From Centropus unirufus (Eukaryota; Chordata; Aves; Cuculiformes; Centropidae), in the NCBI GenBank assembly GCA_013397695.1, contig VYZI01000074.1, forward strand, positions 62,001 through 126,000: a stretch of DNA of 64,000 nt, read 5' to 3'. This document shows positions 12,140-25,300 of this stretch, one piece after another. A program made the translations under genes and the position numbers. Under the pieces are notes generated by a model. The model made no database searches. It saw nothing but the letters and a program-made list of their open reading frames with translations, and was not told the DNA's origin. Each line of letters opens with the position of its first letter. The first letter of the stretch is position 1.

Positions 12140-12875
12140 TAATGCTGAGATGAGGGGAGCAGTTGGTATGTTCAAGCACAAGGCCACAATTGAGAGGCAT
12201 CTAGAAATGCTAGAGGAATGGGCTTAACAAGATCCTTGCAAAATCCAGCAATGGCTACTGCAAAGTCTAGTGCTTGAGTGTCATCGCTGTGCCCTGGCAG
12301 ACAAGATATTGCATGCTGAGCTGTATCAGCAAGAGCATAGATCAAGGTAAATGATTATTACATTTTACTCAGCAATTAATAGGCTCAAACAGGACCAGTG
12401 AAATCAATTGTAAAGATGGTACAAGAAATGTTTTTGAAGTTGAATGAATGCAGCAGAGTCCAGAGTCCAACAGAAGGCCACCTGGATGGTTTGGGGATGG
12501 AGGACTTAACCCATGAGAAGAGACTAAAGAAATGGAGCTTATTCAGCATGGAGAAAAGAAGGTAGCAGTTTTCTAATACATACGAAGAGTCTACCAAGAG
12601 CCAAGTTCCTTACGAGGGTGCACAGAGGGAGAGCAACGGACAATAGCATTAAACTTAAACAGGGCAAGTTCAAGGGGATATAAGCACTGGGGAAATATGC
12701 TCAGAGAAGCTATGGGATCACCATGCATAGAAATTTCTCAGACTCAACCGGACATTTGAAACTAAGCAACCATGTCTAAACTCAGTGTTCATTCTGCTTT
12801 GAGCAAGCGGTTGGGTTAGATAACTTTCTGAGTTCCCTTCCAATCTCAATAAAGTTATGATCGTTTGTTTGTAGG
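12140..12875 (+). mobile_element. Old CR1 LINE 3' part, plus strand
   Basis: A strongly diverged CR1 copy. Around 12140-12320 the translation and base order follow the C-terminal part of the reverse transcriptase (a HLEMLEEWA-like phrase, then the block normally reading like NKAKC, then the phrase reading CALADK for CALAAK). From 12440 to 12870 it follows the downstream ORF2 tail and 3' end, finishing with a segment ending TTCCCTTCCAATCTCAATAAAG. It is more degraded than its neighbours, which suggests an older insertion. Boundaries are approximate. Confidence 0.72.
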
Positions 12876-13549
12876 AATATAGGACTCAAATTATTTCTCA
12901 GAATTTGGTAGTTCATAACTGAATTTGGCCCAGATGATGGTACTTGAAAAAGCCTAGATGAAAAGCCCTTGGTACTTGAAAAGCTCTAGATTGTGATGAG
13001 AAAACATATCCAGAAACCAGAGACCATTAAAATCTAAAATGGAAGGATGTGGTTTTGCAACGATCCGGTATTATTCAATATGTAACAATTTAGAAGATGG
13101 AAATAGAAAATAGGTTTTATGAAACTGACATAGCATATAATTTTGGAAGTTGTAAACATAAATTGCAAGAAAGATTCTAAAAACGAAACCAATATTGTCT
13201 AACTGAATAAATAATTGGGAAGAGAGAAAAAAATCAATAAACATAAATGCAAGATTCTGCTGTTGGAATAGAATGTATGTTTTGTCCAACTGACTACTTA
13301 ATTGTAAAAATAGATCTGGTGAACATTAGCTGAGCATGCATCAATGATATTTCATAGTTTAAGAGTATAGATCAGCACAGCAAAATACATCAACCAAACC
13401 TGAAAGAAAGGTAGCAATATTTCCCTTCTACTGGTGCTAGTAAAGCTTCAGTTGGGTCTTTCACGGGCATCAAACTACAAGAAAGATGTGGGTAGAGAAA
13501 GACCTAGCGTAAATTATCAAGTGTAATGTAGGACACTACTCACATGAAC

Positions 13550-13960
13550 TCTGAAGAAGACTTGAAAGAACTGTGGTGGTTTAGTCTAAACAGGGAGACA
13601 GAAAAGAAACATTACCACTTTTAAGATATGTAAAAGGTTCCTGCAAAGTGAAAAAGAATAATCTACCTTCTATATATGTGGAGGATGGATCAAGAAGTCA
13701 TGAGCTGAAATTGCAGCACAAGAGTCTTGTGTGATATTAGGAAAACTTTCTGACTTTAAGAAGAGCAAATCACTGAAATAGACTGGTGATGAAAGTGGCA
13801 AGAGTCTGCACAAGCTACGAACTTGAGAATAGGCTAGACAGACCCCTATCAGGGGAGCTAGAGGTTTCATTTCTTCCGTCTGGGGATGGAGAGATTGAAA
13901 TGACAACCTCCAGAGATCTTTTCTACCCAGCAGCTTAGAGTCATGGTAAGATTGCAACAT
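13550..13960 (+). mobile_element. Ancient CR1/L3-like LINE tail, plus strand
   Basis: This segment follows the order of the ancient amniote CR1/L3 group. It has a block around 13570-13650 corresponding to a GTAAAAGG-containing segment, a ground-state 'ATATTAGGAAAACTTTCT' phrase at about 13734, a 'GAATAGGCTAGACA' phrase near 13828, and a final block near 13900-13955 corresponding to the family's 'gacctccagaggtc' ending. The subfamily differs from the typical bird CR1 ends elsewhere in the window. It is diverged, and no frame is open for long. Confidence 0.68.
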
Positions 13961-16499
13961 GAAGGTTCTCTTGTTAAAGAACATGTGATTTCCTATAAAT
14001 GTCAAGTTTCAGTCCTTATAAAAAAGGCTGTTTCTCATAGGGTTGTGTTTTTGTATGGTGATAAACAGTTCCACTGTTTTTAAGGTGAGGATCCCTAAGG
14101 ATAAGAAATTGTTTTAGGTACCATGGATTCAAGCAATTCAATATTTAAAAAAGCTGTTCCTGCCAGGCACCAAGTAAAATAGAATTGATTGGAAGATAGA
14201 ATGTTGAAGGAAAGGTGTTTAACAGATGAACTAATGAGCAAATATATTCAAAATATATGATCCCACTAAGCCTGAGTGCACGCTGTTCTGTTTGTAGAAT
14301 AATCAGCCATTTATATCCAGCTAGAGAAGAAGGCAATTCATCACTAAAAAGGATGTGACCCATCAATAATGCCTCTGGTGTTCAGGTGATCTGTAAGTTC
14401 TCATATGATCCCTTTTTTGTTGATTCTTCATTATGAATATTGATACTTTAGAGCAAAGTTTAGAATCATCTATATGCTTTTAAATACCCTTGGAAATGGG
14501 GCTGTCAGGAGCCAGGAAGATTATAGTGAATGCTTTGAGTTACTTACGTTACTTTCCATTTGCGATGCAGTTCATGCAAAGGTTTTCTATATGTTAGAAG
14601 TCTACAAAATTTGTATGTTGTATTGGCTCTCTGCATTTTACTTACTCTAGCAATTATAAAGCAGCTGAGATGTAAAAGCTACATCCATTGTTGCTAATAA
14701 TTAACAGAACTATATTCACTTTGCTGGAACTCTGCCAACTTATTCCAGCTCAGTATCAGATCAAACGTATTATATGTCAAAAAAATGCATCTATTTTTAA
14801 TATATATTGGCAAAATGCCAATAAGCTCTTTGTTTTCTGATTTACTTAGAAACCTTATTAAAATATCACTTTATACATGTATTTTTCTAATGCATAGTTA
14901 GATTAAATATAATAGGCTTTTCAAGATAACCTATCAAAAAGTTAGTTCTGTCCTTAGCAGGCTTCTTACTAGACAAATTAATACTAAAAATGCTACAACA
15001 GGACAACTTCAAATTCGAGATGATAGCTATTGTTTAAACCAGTGTGGTGATTCAGAGATGTTTAAGAAAAGGCAATGTTATGTAGGAAACACAATTATTC
15101 TGCCTCAGAGAAAAAGGGTTGGGATTGGTTGTTCTTTCCATATGAAAGAGAGAAGTGGAAGTAGAGCTCTGGAGCACTGAGCACATTAAGCAACACTGAA
15201 AATGAGCAGCACTCCCTGTTGCTGGGGGACAGGAGGAATAGCATCTTTAACTGTTCCTTCAGGGTAATGACTGCTCTCCCACAGTCTTCGATTATTCTTT
15301 CAATAAGAATAATGAGATTGATCTGATGAAGTTGAGACATAGGCAAAGTAGGTACCAGGGACCATGGTGATTCTATCAGACTGCAGCCAGAAATGGGACT
15401 CCCTGTAGGCACTGGCTTCTTTTGGAGCCAAAAATCCTCCACATTTCCCTCTTAGAGTCTTTGTCCAAGGTTTCTAATTAGGAGATTTTAATTATTATTG
15501 GTTTAAGCCCAAATTCATAAAAGCTTAATGCTTACACAGTAATCTGCTCAAAACTTGGGAGGGATTGACCTATGTCGAGTTGTGCACAGGAGCTTTCAAG
15601 ATGAGACCTTCAGCTAGTGTTTCAAAATCATCTGAGGAAATTAGGAGCTGTCCTTTCAAGTGTCCTTGAAAATGACAGTCTTGAGTTGGACCCCTGTAGT
15701 CATGGTAGTTTGTTTGGTCTATTTCCATGTGAATACCAAACAGGCAATTTAGAAGTCTAATTTTTACCCTCCCTTTACTGTCGAAAAGGAATTAGACCAC
15801 ATGAAGTCATCAAGGACTGTCTGAGGATTTGCCATAACACCCTCCACTACGGTATCTAAGTGCTTCCTGAAAAGGCCTATTAATCACTGTGACTAAATGT
15901 TCCCTCCCACCTGATCTGTCAGCTGAACGGCTGTTACTTTATTTTCTGATTTATGTTCTTCTGATTTAGCTTAAATTTAGCGTCAAGTAGGACACTGGAA
16001 AAATTATCTTCTTTTTGAAATCATCATAGGGAAAGGTCCAATTTAACAAATCAAGTTGTTTCTACTGTGGTGATGGGGCAAGATTAGATAAAGAGTATAG
16101 ATTTTCTCTTCAAAACTCAGGATTTCAAAGTTATGCTCTAGTAACTAAGGCAACGGCACTAACTGAGTTACAAGGGCATTTTCTAACTTTTCATCAACTA
16201 TTATTCTGATTTGTAGAAATGCAAATGTACTGATTCTAACAACAGTTTCAAATATCAAATGCTAATTCAGCTCTAAATACATACATTTATAAAAGATCTA
16301 CATGTACCTGTGCATGGAGATACAAGTCTACAGCATGATTTGAAAATGGACCATTATGTATAATCCCCAAGTGCCATTTAAAAATATTTTGTAGAACTTA
16401 GAAATTGCATAAATTGAAATCATGAAAAAGTGGCAATAAGAAGTTACTCAAAGCATCAAATTTTTTAACAAATCTTTTTCTCAAATCTGTGCATGCAGT

Positions 16500-17690
16500 A
16501 ATCAAAATCTTTTCAGTCTATCCTCTTCAATGAAATTCTGCATCTCCTTCATGAGTTTCATCTTCTGCTTCTGAATCCTGATTTTCGCAATAATTTGAAC
16601 ACACTGCTTTACTTTGTTGATTTTAATGACAAAATTTGTGACTACAAATGCTCTAAGCTGCCCAAAATCCAAGCAAAATCTTATCACAAGAATTTTGTCC
16701 AGAACAGGAAAATTCGGTTTGGCTCACTCACACTAGTTAACTACAAAAAAAGTATCTTCCAGATGCTGCATGTTTCTCTATAAACTTTCTAGAAACTCCA
16801 TCAAGCAGACAGGGGCTAATACAGTGACCTCACCATCATTAGGATGATCTCATGTGACATTTTTAGTGGTATTATCTGCATGCTCTTTGTTTTCCAGATT
16901 CTTTTTTAGTGTTTTTTAGAACTCCACTGTTATTGATTAGCCCTTCATAGCTTTCTCTCTAGCTGATGCTTCTCTGAAATCACTCAGCTTTAATTCATCT
17001 CCCCTCAGAAATTTAGTTTAAAATTGCGTCCTATGGATGCCTTATCAATTTCTTTAAGCTGCAGCTAAGGATCTTAAAATGAATTCAGGATAGACCTTCC
17101 ACTGACTTTTACACTTCACTAGCATAAAACTCTAAGCCATCATCTTCTCATTGTATATCTTCTCATAATCTTTAGTAATCCTCATTCTGTATTAGATTTA
17201 TGCGTTCCTCATCTTTGAATAATACACATCTTAAATTTTGTATTCGTCAGATGAAAGAATAGAAATGTTTTTGTAGTAAGTATGTTTAAAACAAATTCAC
17301 AGGAAGTATTAAGGATTATTGTTTGAAAGTAGTTTATTTATAGTGGCCAGATGAAACTTCTGATTTTGCAGAATTTCCTGCCAAGCAGCTGCTTCCAGTA
17401 GGATAAGCAGTAAATAAACTTGGAGCAATAAGTAACAGGGCATATTCTGATAAGTCAAAGGAAGGAGAATGGCTTTGAACTTTCATTTTGATACTCTGTT
17501 CATCTTCTATTAGGTCACTTTTAAAAACTTTGTCTGCTTCTAACTTTCCAATATACCTTTGGCAGAACGTAGGGGCATAACTATTCTTCCAGCACCAGTA
17601 TGTAACTTTTCCTGGCTTTATCAATGGGAGCCCTGAAGAGCTTGACTCCTTGGATCATGTAATATGCCTTGACACTGGTGTTTAATTAGC
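16500..17690 (-). pseudogene. Possible degraded coding sequence, unidentified
   Basis: Read on the minus strand, this region contains several coherent-looking peptide stretches separated by stops and frame changes. From 5' to 3' these are a VKAYYMIQGVKLFRAPID-like stretch (around 17590-17680), a 96-codon frame at 17334-17624, a KDEERINLIQNE-like stretch (about 17180-17220), a DELKLSDFREASAREK-like stretch (about 16940-17000), and a lysine-rich end containing KMKLMKEMQNFIEEDRLKRF that stops at 16502. I do not recognise the protein. Nothing proves these belong together, because AT-rich DNA easily yields lysine- and isoleucine-rich frames. Treat this as a weak lead only. Confidence 0.15.
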
Positions 17691-20600
17691 GAATGTTTGA
17701 ACTCTTTAAATTGCTAGTTGCTCACAGTTCCTTGCATCACCTTTTCAAACTTTTGAACATTTATTTTTATTTTTAGAAATGCTTAATCCCCTTTTTAATA
17801 GAGGAGAGTGAAGAGGATTAAGCCAATGAGCAGTGTATTGAATACTAAACAGTGTGAGGAAAGATGCTCTGACATCAGTCTACATAGAGACACCCAGGAA
17901 GGCAATTGCAAAACAGGCAGAAAGATAGAGGGCCATTTTCAATATATGTGATTCATACAAATAACCGTTCATGTCCATGCATATGAAAAGGTTAGACCTT
18001 TAGGTTAAGACAGATGTTCACATGACACTGGAGGCTAATAAAAACAAAAGGATCTGGAAAATAAAATTATTAGGGATTGATCAAAAAGAAAGAACACACA
18101 TTCCTACATTTGAAAAATGTATGTTTGGTCAGCGTCCTGCACCAGATAACCATCAATTCATTGTTGTGAAAAGTGCCAGCGGCAGGATTCTAGTCTAGCT
18201 ATGGCTTCAAAATAAAGGAGAAATACGTGAGAAAGTAGTTATGGAAAACCTTTGTGGTCAATTACTTCCAAGGGGAGTATCGAAGAATAGTTTTGATTAG
18301 AAAGAGTCTCTGGAAGATATCTGATTTGAAGGTCCAAATGCAAGGATTTCTACTTCATTAGAGCCTGTATCCTATTTTGTGCTATAGAGTATATCATGTC
18401 TCATGTAACTCAGTTCCCTGGTACACCTATTTTTATTTCAGAATATAATTCAAACTATTATGTGTTAATTATGTAGACTTAATGTAGAGATATTATACAT
18501 ATAATCTGTTTCATAATTTGCTAAAAATAACCAGAAAGGCAAGAAAATATGTATCCATGATAATAAATACATATTTCAGATTCTAGGCATCTAAACCACA
18601 GACTTGCAGACTGTCTCAAAAGAAATCACACTCCTTAGGGGCTTAGAGGAAAGGCATAACCTAGATGACAATTTATGCACTTTTCTAGATCATATAGACT
18701 ATTTTTTTATGTAGAAAAATACTAAATAATGAGAGGTAGGCAAAGAAGCCCCTTAAAATTTAGTACTTGATTGGTAAGTATTTCAGTTGCCCCATGGTTG
18801 CATAAGACCCGAATTGTCTGTGTTTCTGAGCTTTTTGCAATTTAAAGCTTCTGTGATGATAATAATATGTTTTGCCGTGTTTGCGTCACCTTTGTCCTTC
18901 AAGCATCAAAATTGTTTCCTTGCAGCTGAACTTCAGTTGTCAATGGTCTGTAAAAGGGGGTCAGCTTCCTTAGAGCCATACGGGATTTAGTGAGAGTCTC
19001 CTCCTAATTTTGTTTGGCCTGAGGAGAGCATTAAGGAGGCCATGAAGCCCAGGGCCCACCTTGTGGCTGAATATGCAAAGAATCATAATGAGTATGAAAT
19101 TTCCTTTAGCTCAATGACATTCAAAGTCCTTGGTATCATAATGCCTGACCACCGGAGTTACTGGAATGGAAAAGACTGTTCTGTCATTTAATCAGTGCTT
19201 TCCACTCATTGGGATTCAGCCCTAGTCTCTAGTGGAAACTGTGCTAGGATTTCTACAGCTTTAGGGTTGCAATAACTCACTAAACTGTAAAAAGGGGTGG
19301 GATAGATGTGGAAGATTAAGAAATGCAGTGGTTTGTGGAGGTTTGCTCATTTGCATATGTTTTCATCTCCCCTGAGTATAGACAGATATTCATTAATTTC
19401 CCCTCAAACAGAAACTCTTATTTGACACAGAAAGCCACAAGATACATCTCTTAAATTTGTCCTACATACAGATATTGGACCACAGAAAGTAGTAAAGAGT
19501 ATTGATTGTTTCCTGTCAGATTTGGGAGACTGTGACTACTTTGCAATATTTGTTTTAAATTTGTGTTCCTTATACAAAATACACAAGGCAGGTGAACCTG
19601 TGGCTCAGCATCTATATACATCGTGTCTCCTTAAGCATGAGATATATATTGGCTGCTTCCCAGAGGTGAATATAATGACCTCTGTCACCTTGTCAAAAGG
19701 GCAGCCATATCAAATTCATAGTAGTCAGTATCTTACAGTACATCCATTTAGCACAGGAGCAGTGTCCAAACTGGGACTTCACAGTGCAGGTACTCAAACG
19801 CACAGGTCTGACAAAGACTAATAGCATGGGGATGCACTACCTGAGCAAGGACAAAGGGACATCTTGCCTCCATTGTGTGAGAAATTGAAGTCCACTCCGA
19901 TTTCTCCCACATGCATTTTACAATGTGAGAAACAGGTTTAATTTTTTTAAGTCTCTGATTAAAGATGTGAAAAGCAGAGGAATACTTCTGATTATTCTGC
20001 TCATTCCTACACATTTTCTTTGATTAAATTTTCTGTTTACTTTTATTTTTTCGATCGACTGGAACTTTTCCATTTAAGTAGATCGTCTAGGGCTCATAAA
20101 TAATATCATTTTCCTATTAATAACTTCAGTGGTCTCTGACACAGGTACTTATCTAATAGATTCTGCTTAAACTATTCTAAGCAGTGATCATGTTCTTTAT
20201 GTGGACAATTCTGATACTTATACTGACTCTCCTGTGACTCTCCTGATTTAATAAGTGATGCTGAAATTGAGCTTGCGAATAAATCTGTAACACAGAATGC
20301 ATTTCACAGAATAAGAATTAATAAGCTTTAGAAAGACTATACTTCTATATAAAAGAGAACTTTGAATGATACTTGTCAAAAGAAATAACCACAGTATACT
20401 TTCAATTAATATTTTTGTGCCTGTTTTTGTAGAGCCATATTATTTTTTGTGCAATTTTACTTTTATAAAACTTAAATTTGTGTTATATGTGGACCAACTG
20501 TCCCTGTAACACAGCTCATTGTGCAATGATGGCCCTTTTTTCAGTTTAAAGTCCTGCGCTAATCTCAAATCTATTTAGAATCAGGATTGTGTCTTCCCTT

Positions 20601-21695
20601 CAGGTCATAGTTTTGTGATGGTCATTTTAATGCAGATAACAACAAGTAAACTTAGTGGAGTCAATAAAGAAAAATCTGTATAAAATCACCACCAGTCCCA
20701 AATCCTAAAAACACCCAGCATGTAGCTAATGGTAGGTCACATTGATTTCAACAGTACTACTAACAGTGTGCAAAATTAAACATATTTATAAGCCTTTGCA
20801 GGTTCAGGGCTTCAGAGAGCTCATGAACTGGCCTTTGATGCTCATTTATAAACTCCCATTATAATTAACAGGAGTTTTGCAGGCACATCAATTGTGAAGT
20901 ATATGTAGAGTGCATTCCTGCTAGCCAAATAGCCTGCAGATGGAGTCCCAAAATATTCATTGACTCCCTGCTGACAAGGAAATTATTTATTATTACTACC
21001 TACATGATACAGTACTAACCTTGAAAACCCATTATATTCTAATGAGGCCAAAGCCACTTAAACTAAAAAAAAAAAAACCACTACTTCAAAATCTGTATTA
21101 ATTTAAGGAAACATTAAAGCTACCATAGAATTTTCAGACTTTTTTATTATGTTCTGTAATGGAACAGAATAAGGTATCTAGAACAAGCCTTCTAGAAACT
21201 GGAACAATGCTTATCATTCTGAGTGCCTTTTCAGTTTCCACAACAGGAAGTCAGCATCAGACTGTGCAGTGGGACAGAGGGGTACAAGGAAATGAAAGAA
21301 AGGTTTTCACTAGGGGAAGGTAGGATCAGTGGCTACTGCTGGAAGCCAAATCCTTCCGTTTCTTCTCAGTGAAAGAAGAATCAGACATGTCAGACATTTA
21401 AGAAATAATAGAACGTGTAAAACTATTTTTGCAAGCATGAATGGAACACTGGAAAACAGGAGTTAGTATTTGCTTTCTCTTTGATCTTTTTACCTGGAGG
21501 TCTTCCTCTACTTCATAATTGGAAAAAAAAGAAAAAAAGTAAGTGGTGGGAAATCTTTTGCTTTGTTGATTTTAAAAAGAAACAGAAGTTTATTTTGCAT
21601 ATATGATATAAACTGTTGAGCAGAATTGCAGATGCAATGCCTGTAGCAGAGATTAATTGAAATATTTTTCTAAGTATAGACTGTCAAAAGAAATA

Positions 21696-21721
21696 TATTT
21701 ATTTATTTGTTTGTTTATTTT
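21696..21721. repeat. (TTTA)n / (TTTG)n simple repeat
   Basis: A short tetranucleotide microsatellite in which TTTA units give way to TTTG and back to TTTA. Confidence 0.8.
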
Positions 21722-22276
21722 AGCATAAATAATGGGGATATCTGGAGGAAATGCATTTGGAAAGAGTTAGTATCTATATCCAAGGCCTTATGCAAAGACA
21801 CCAGTGCACTGACTCATGTTTTGGTAGGGACGAAATGTAACATACAAAATCGACATGTGTCTTAGGCATGTGTGAAAAAAATATTCTTTATCATCAGGTC
21901 ATAAAAAATTTCTTTTACTCATTCCTTGTCTTGATTTTCACTGCCTTTTGCAAATATTTTGTACCTCATGTCTTACCAAGGTCTCTTAACCTATGAGGAC
22001 GTAAAATATTATTTGGCTGAAAACACATTTTCCCACCATCAAAATTTGCCAAAAGATTCTTCTTTGTCTTTACGCTGTATCTGGAGCAAGCCAATGTACA
22101 ATTAAAAAAGCAACTTAGTTCTGCATGCTGTCACTGTAAAACATCAATATGTTTCATTAAAGTATGACAAATCAACTAGAGAGAATCTGACCTAGTCTGC
22201 AAATATCAAGGCTGTGAGGGTTTACACTGTATTAATAACAAAGAAGGAATATATTCAAAAGTTCAAGTTCAGAATT

Positions 22277-22384
22277 CGAGTAAACAAATTTTGAAATTCA
22301 TATCTTTGTCACAAATTCGACAGCTGGTGTCGACGCTTTTTCATTGTGACATAGTATGAACAAACAACTACTTAGTGTTCGCCG
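22277..22384. other. CpG-dense patch with a 6-bp hairpin
   Basis: Six CpG dinucleotides fall within about 108 bases (for example at 22277, 22318, 22331, 22334, 22380 and 22383), in a region where CpG is otherwise rare. Inside it, TCGACA (22317-22322) faces its exact complement TGTCGA (22328-22333) across a GCTGG loop. It could be a fragment of a foreign or recently inserted sequence, or an unmethylated regulatory site. The sequence alone does not decide. Confidence 0.5.
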
Positions 22385-25300
22385 CAAACTTCTCTATAAA
22401 AAATCATGAAAACAGGAATAAGAAATCTATCATACAGTTCACTAGCTGTAATTATGAGTTCACTTTTTTGCTATTTTCATATAATTACTGCTCCAGGACA
22501 AACATTAATTTGTTGAAAGATTGGTATACCTGACCATATCATAAATACAGACCTTCTCAAGGGAAATGCATCCTCACACTCGTTATCCTTCAGAGGAGAT
22601 TTGTTCACTCAAAACTTCTTTATTACCCTTAGTTGAAACATAAATAGAGGACAATTTAGCCATTTCCTCTTCTCTCTGTTGTATACTCTTATTGTAATAA
22701 TTGTCACTGTGGAAGCGACCTAGATGAGTTCATAGTATTTTGATGTTTGACAGAATAAATTTTAGAATTAAACTAAGCTCACATAATTCCACATCTGAAA
22801 GAATAATAATTCTGTAAAGAATGTCATGTCACCATATATTATATTTCAATCTACCTTCGAGTTTCAACAGTCTGCTAAGATGTTCTTTGAAAAGTCATCT
22901 TATGTCTGCACTTAAAAAAAAAAATTGAAGTAGATGCAACTGCAAAGTATAAATAATCATTGTAAAACATTTCTTGACTGCCATGTTTAAGTCTGATTAC
23001 CATATCCAGGAAACATGAATTCCAGTGAGGAATATCTAGCAAAATTGTGGTATTAGACATCTATTGCAGCAAAGAAGATGTGAAATGTCAAAAAGTGTTT
23101 ATTAGGATGCTGATATTTCAGGCCTGCAACAGGCATTGACACTGTGATATCAGGTTGCTCAATCCATCTGTCCCACGTTTCCCACATTTTTCCTTGCTAG
23201 TGACGGGAAGCACTCAACTCCATTGACCCTGGTCCTAACGACCATGGAAGAAGGATTAACATGTGCGTTGTGGTAGGAACAAATTTGCTTTATTGGCTTT
23301 CTTCAGCTACAGTCGAGCACAGGAGATATCCCTGGACATTCACAAACACATCATTTGTGTACCTAATTCTTGCTTTTCCCACTTCTTTATCCTCCTCTTC
23401 AGCAAACTTTCTGCACCCTGGACCTATTCCAAATAATTACTAATAATTTTCTTTTTGCTCCATTGAGCTCAATTTTGCAACCTCCATATCCAAATTTTGG
23501 TATTTCTTATTCTGCTACCAAGGTAATCTCAACATTACACACTCTACTAACATGGCTCTCTAGGTACTGTTAATCTTTCTAGATGATGCTTCCCCAAAAA
23601 TCCACAATGGCCTCCTCCAGTTACCTGTGATATTTAGCCCTTTCTTACCTCCCCCTTAATAAACTCTGAGATCTCTGTGTCCTCAATAGCCCTCACTGTG
23701 TTATCTGTGACGTTTGGCATCTTTTAACATTGTTTATCTGTCATGTCTGGCAATTTCTCACATCAACATTTCTTATGTCAACGTTTCTCATGTCCTGTTC
23801 AGTTAGATTAACCCTAAGTGAGGACTAATTCAGATGCCTCATCCTCCTGTAGCCCTAAAAACCCAGGAAATTAGACTTGCCTTGTTTATCTTTGTAATAT
23901 GAAGACTGGGGCCAGTTATGAAGTCAAATCTTGCAGACATCGGTTTTGTAAGTATAGCATGTATGACTAAAAGCATGGAAAAGAATACTTTTAATATACA
24001 AATTGGTATTGCAGCAACTGCTATATGCATAAAGATGTATTATTCATTTGAAGATCACTGGGATGTTTATAAGACTGATAAGCCTCCTCAGTTTAAACTC
24101 CAAAGAAAAACTTAACCATATTGACTTTTATCAACACCCTTCAAGCTTATAGGTTGTTCCTACTCATTTTTAGTTAAAATCACTATGTGTTCAAACCAGT
24201 CAGTCCTTAGCAGCCATATGGTACACCCACTGTGAGCACACAGCACTGGTACCATGCCCTCAGTGGTCTCTGTCACTATGTCGTAGGAAGCAGGCTCCAG
24301 AGCTCTTGCATATGGGATGCTGAAGTGTGTAATATATATGGGATCTTTTCCTTTTGTGCAATGTTTAAATTTATTGATACCCCTAAGCTGCTGGCCTCTG
24401 ACACTGGCACACGTGCTGTGGGATGCTGGGAGAGGTTGCTGTGGCAGGTGTCCTGTCCTGTAGCCTGGATCCTTCATCCCTGGTCAGTGGCTTCTACTTT
24501 CCTTAAAGAACACATGTTTGCAGTGAGCAGTAAGTGGCCATCATCAGGCTGCTGATAGTTCTGGGGATTTTGCCTTCAAGATATGTCCATATTTCACTTT
24601 AATACTCCACGCTTTCAAAACTGTAGATCCTAGAAAGACACACCAGGTACTCAGCCCCAGTTCACATCACAAGTTCTCATAGCAAATTAGTAACAACCTG
24701 AACAGATCCCAACTGGGGCCTTGCAGAGTTTGCTAAGGAAAAATTAGCTAAAGGCTTGAAGCTTTTTCCCTGAAGCACTAAAATTTTTACACATCCACAG
24801 GGTGCAAAATATTTTAAAAGTTATTAATATATATATTAATTGTGCTTATATGCAAGTTTAAAACAACCTAACATTATTAAGTCCTATTTAGTGTATATCT
24901 GCTTTTATGGGTGCGATACACCTTTGCTTTGACTGCAGGCTATCTAAATACTAGGCAGTGAAATTAAAAGGCAGCCACCCAGTGGGATAGGAGGTATGAC
25001 AAAGGCATATAATGGCTAAGAAAAAATACTTCATTTATAGGCCAGAAATTAAGAGTCATGTTAGGAAAGATTATATGATGTGTTTGATTAGAGTGATCAA
25101 GAATTACATTTCTCAGCTCAGGTAGTCACTTCTCACTGTACCGTTCAGCAACAGATTCTTTCTTGGCTTCTAATATTTCACTGTCATCACTTAACTTTGT
25201 GTCTGGTCCAAGCCAGATTTACCCTTTACTGTAAAGTTCAGACCTGAAGAAGGAGGACGCAAGAAAAAAGAATTCAAAGTTAATTCATCATCCTATGAAA

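Larger units (their letters stand above)
13961..22276. other. Non-coding DNA, no gene recognised
   Basis: No gene or mobile element is securely recognised. Points of texture are a GC-richer patch near 15120-15440, weak minus-strand coding-like stretches at 16500-17690, and low-AT segments at 19010-19160 and 20810-20990. The last two could be conserved non-coding elements. A (TTTA)n tract lies at 21696-21721. Open frames in this region have no domain I recognise. Confidence 0.55.

Noticed and set aside
15095..15442. Minus-strand frame of 115 codons
   Set aside because: It is one of the longer frames, but no domain is recognised and no splice or start context supports it. The GC-richer composition explains its length.
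24160..24555. Two overlapping frames of 105 (minus) and 107 (plus) codons
   Set aside because: They lie on opposite strands of the same GC-richer patch, where stops are rarer. Neither shows a domain, signal or neighbouring exon.
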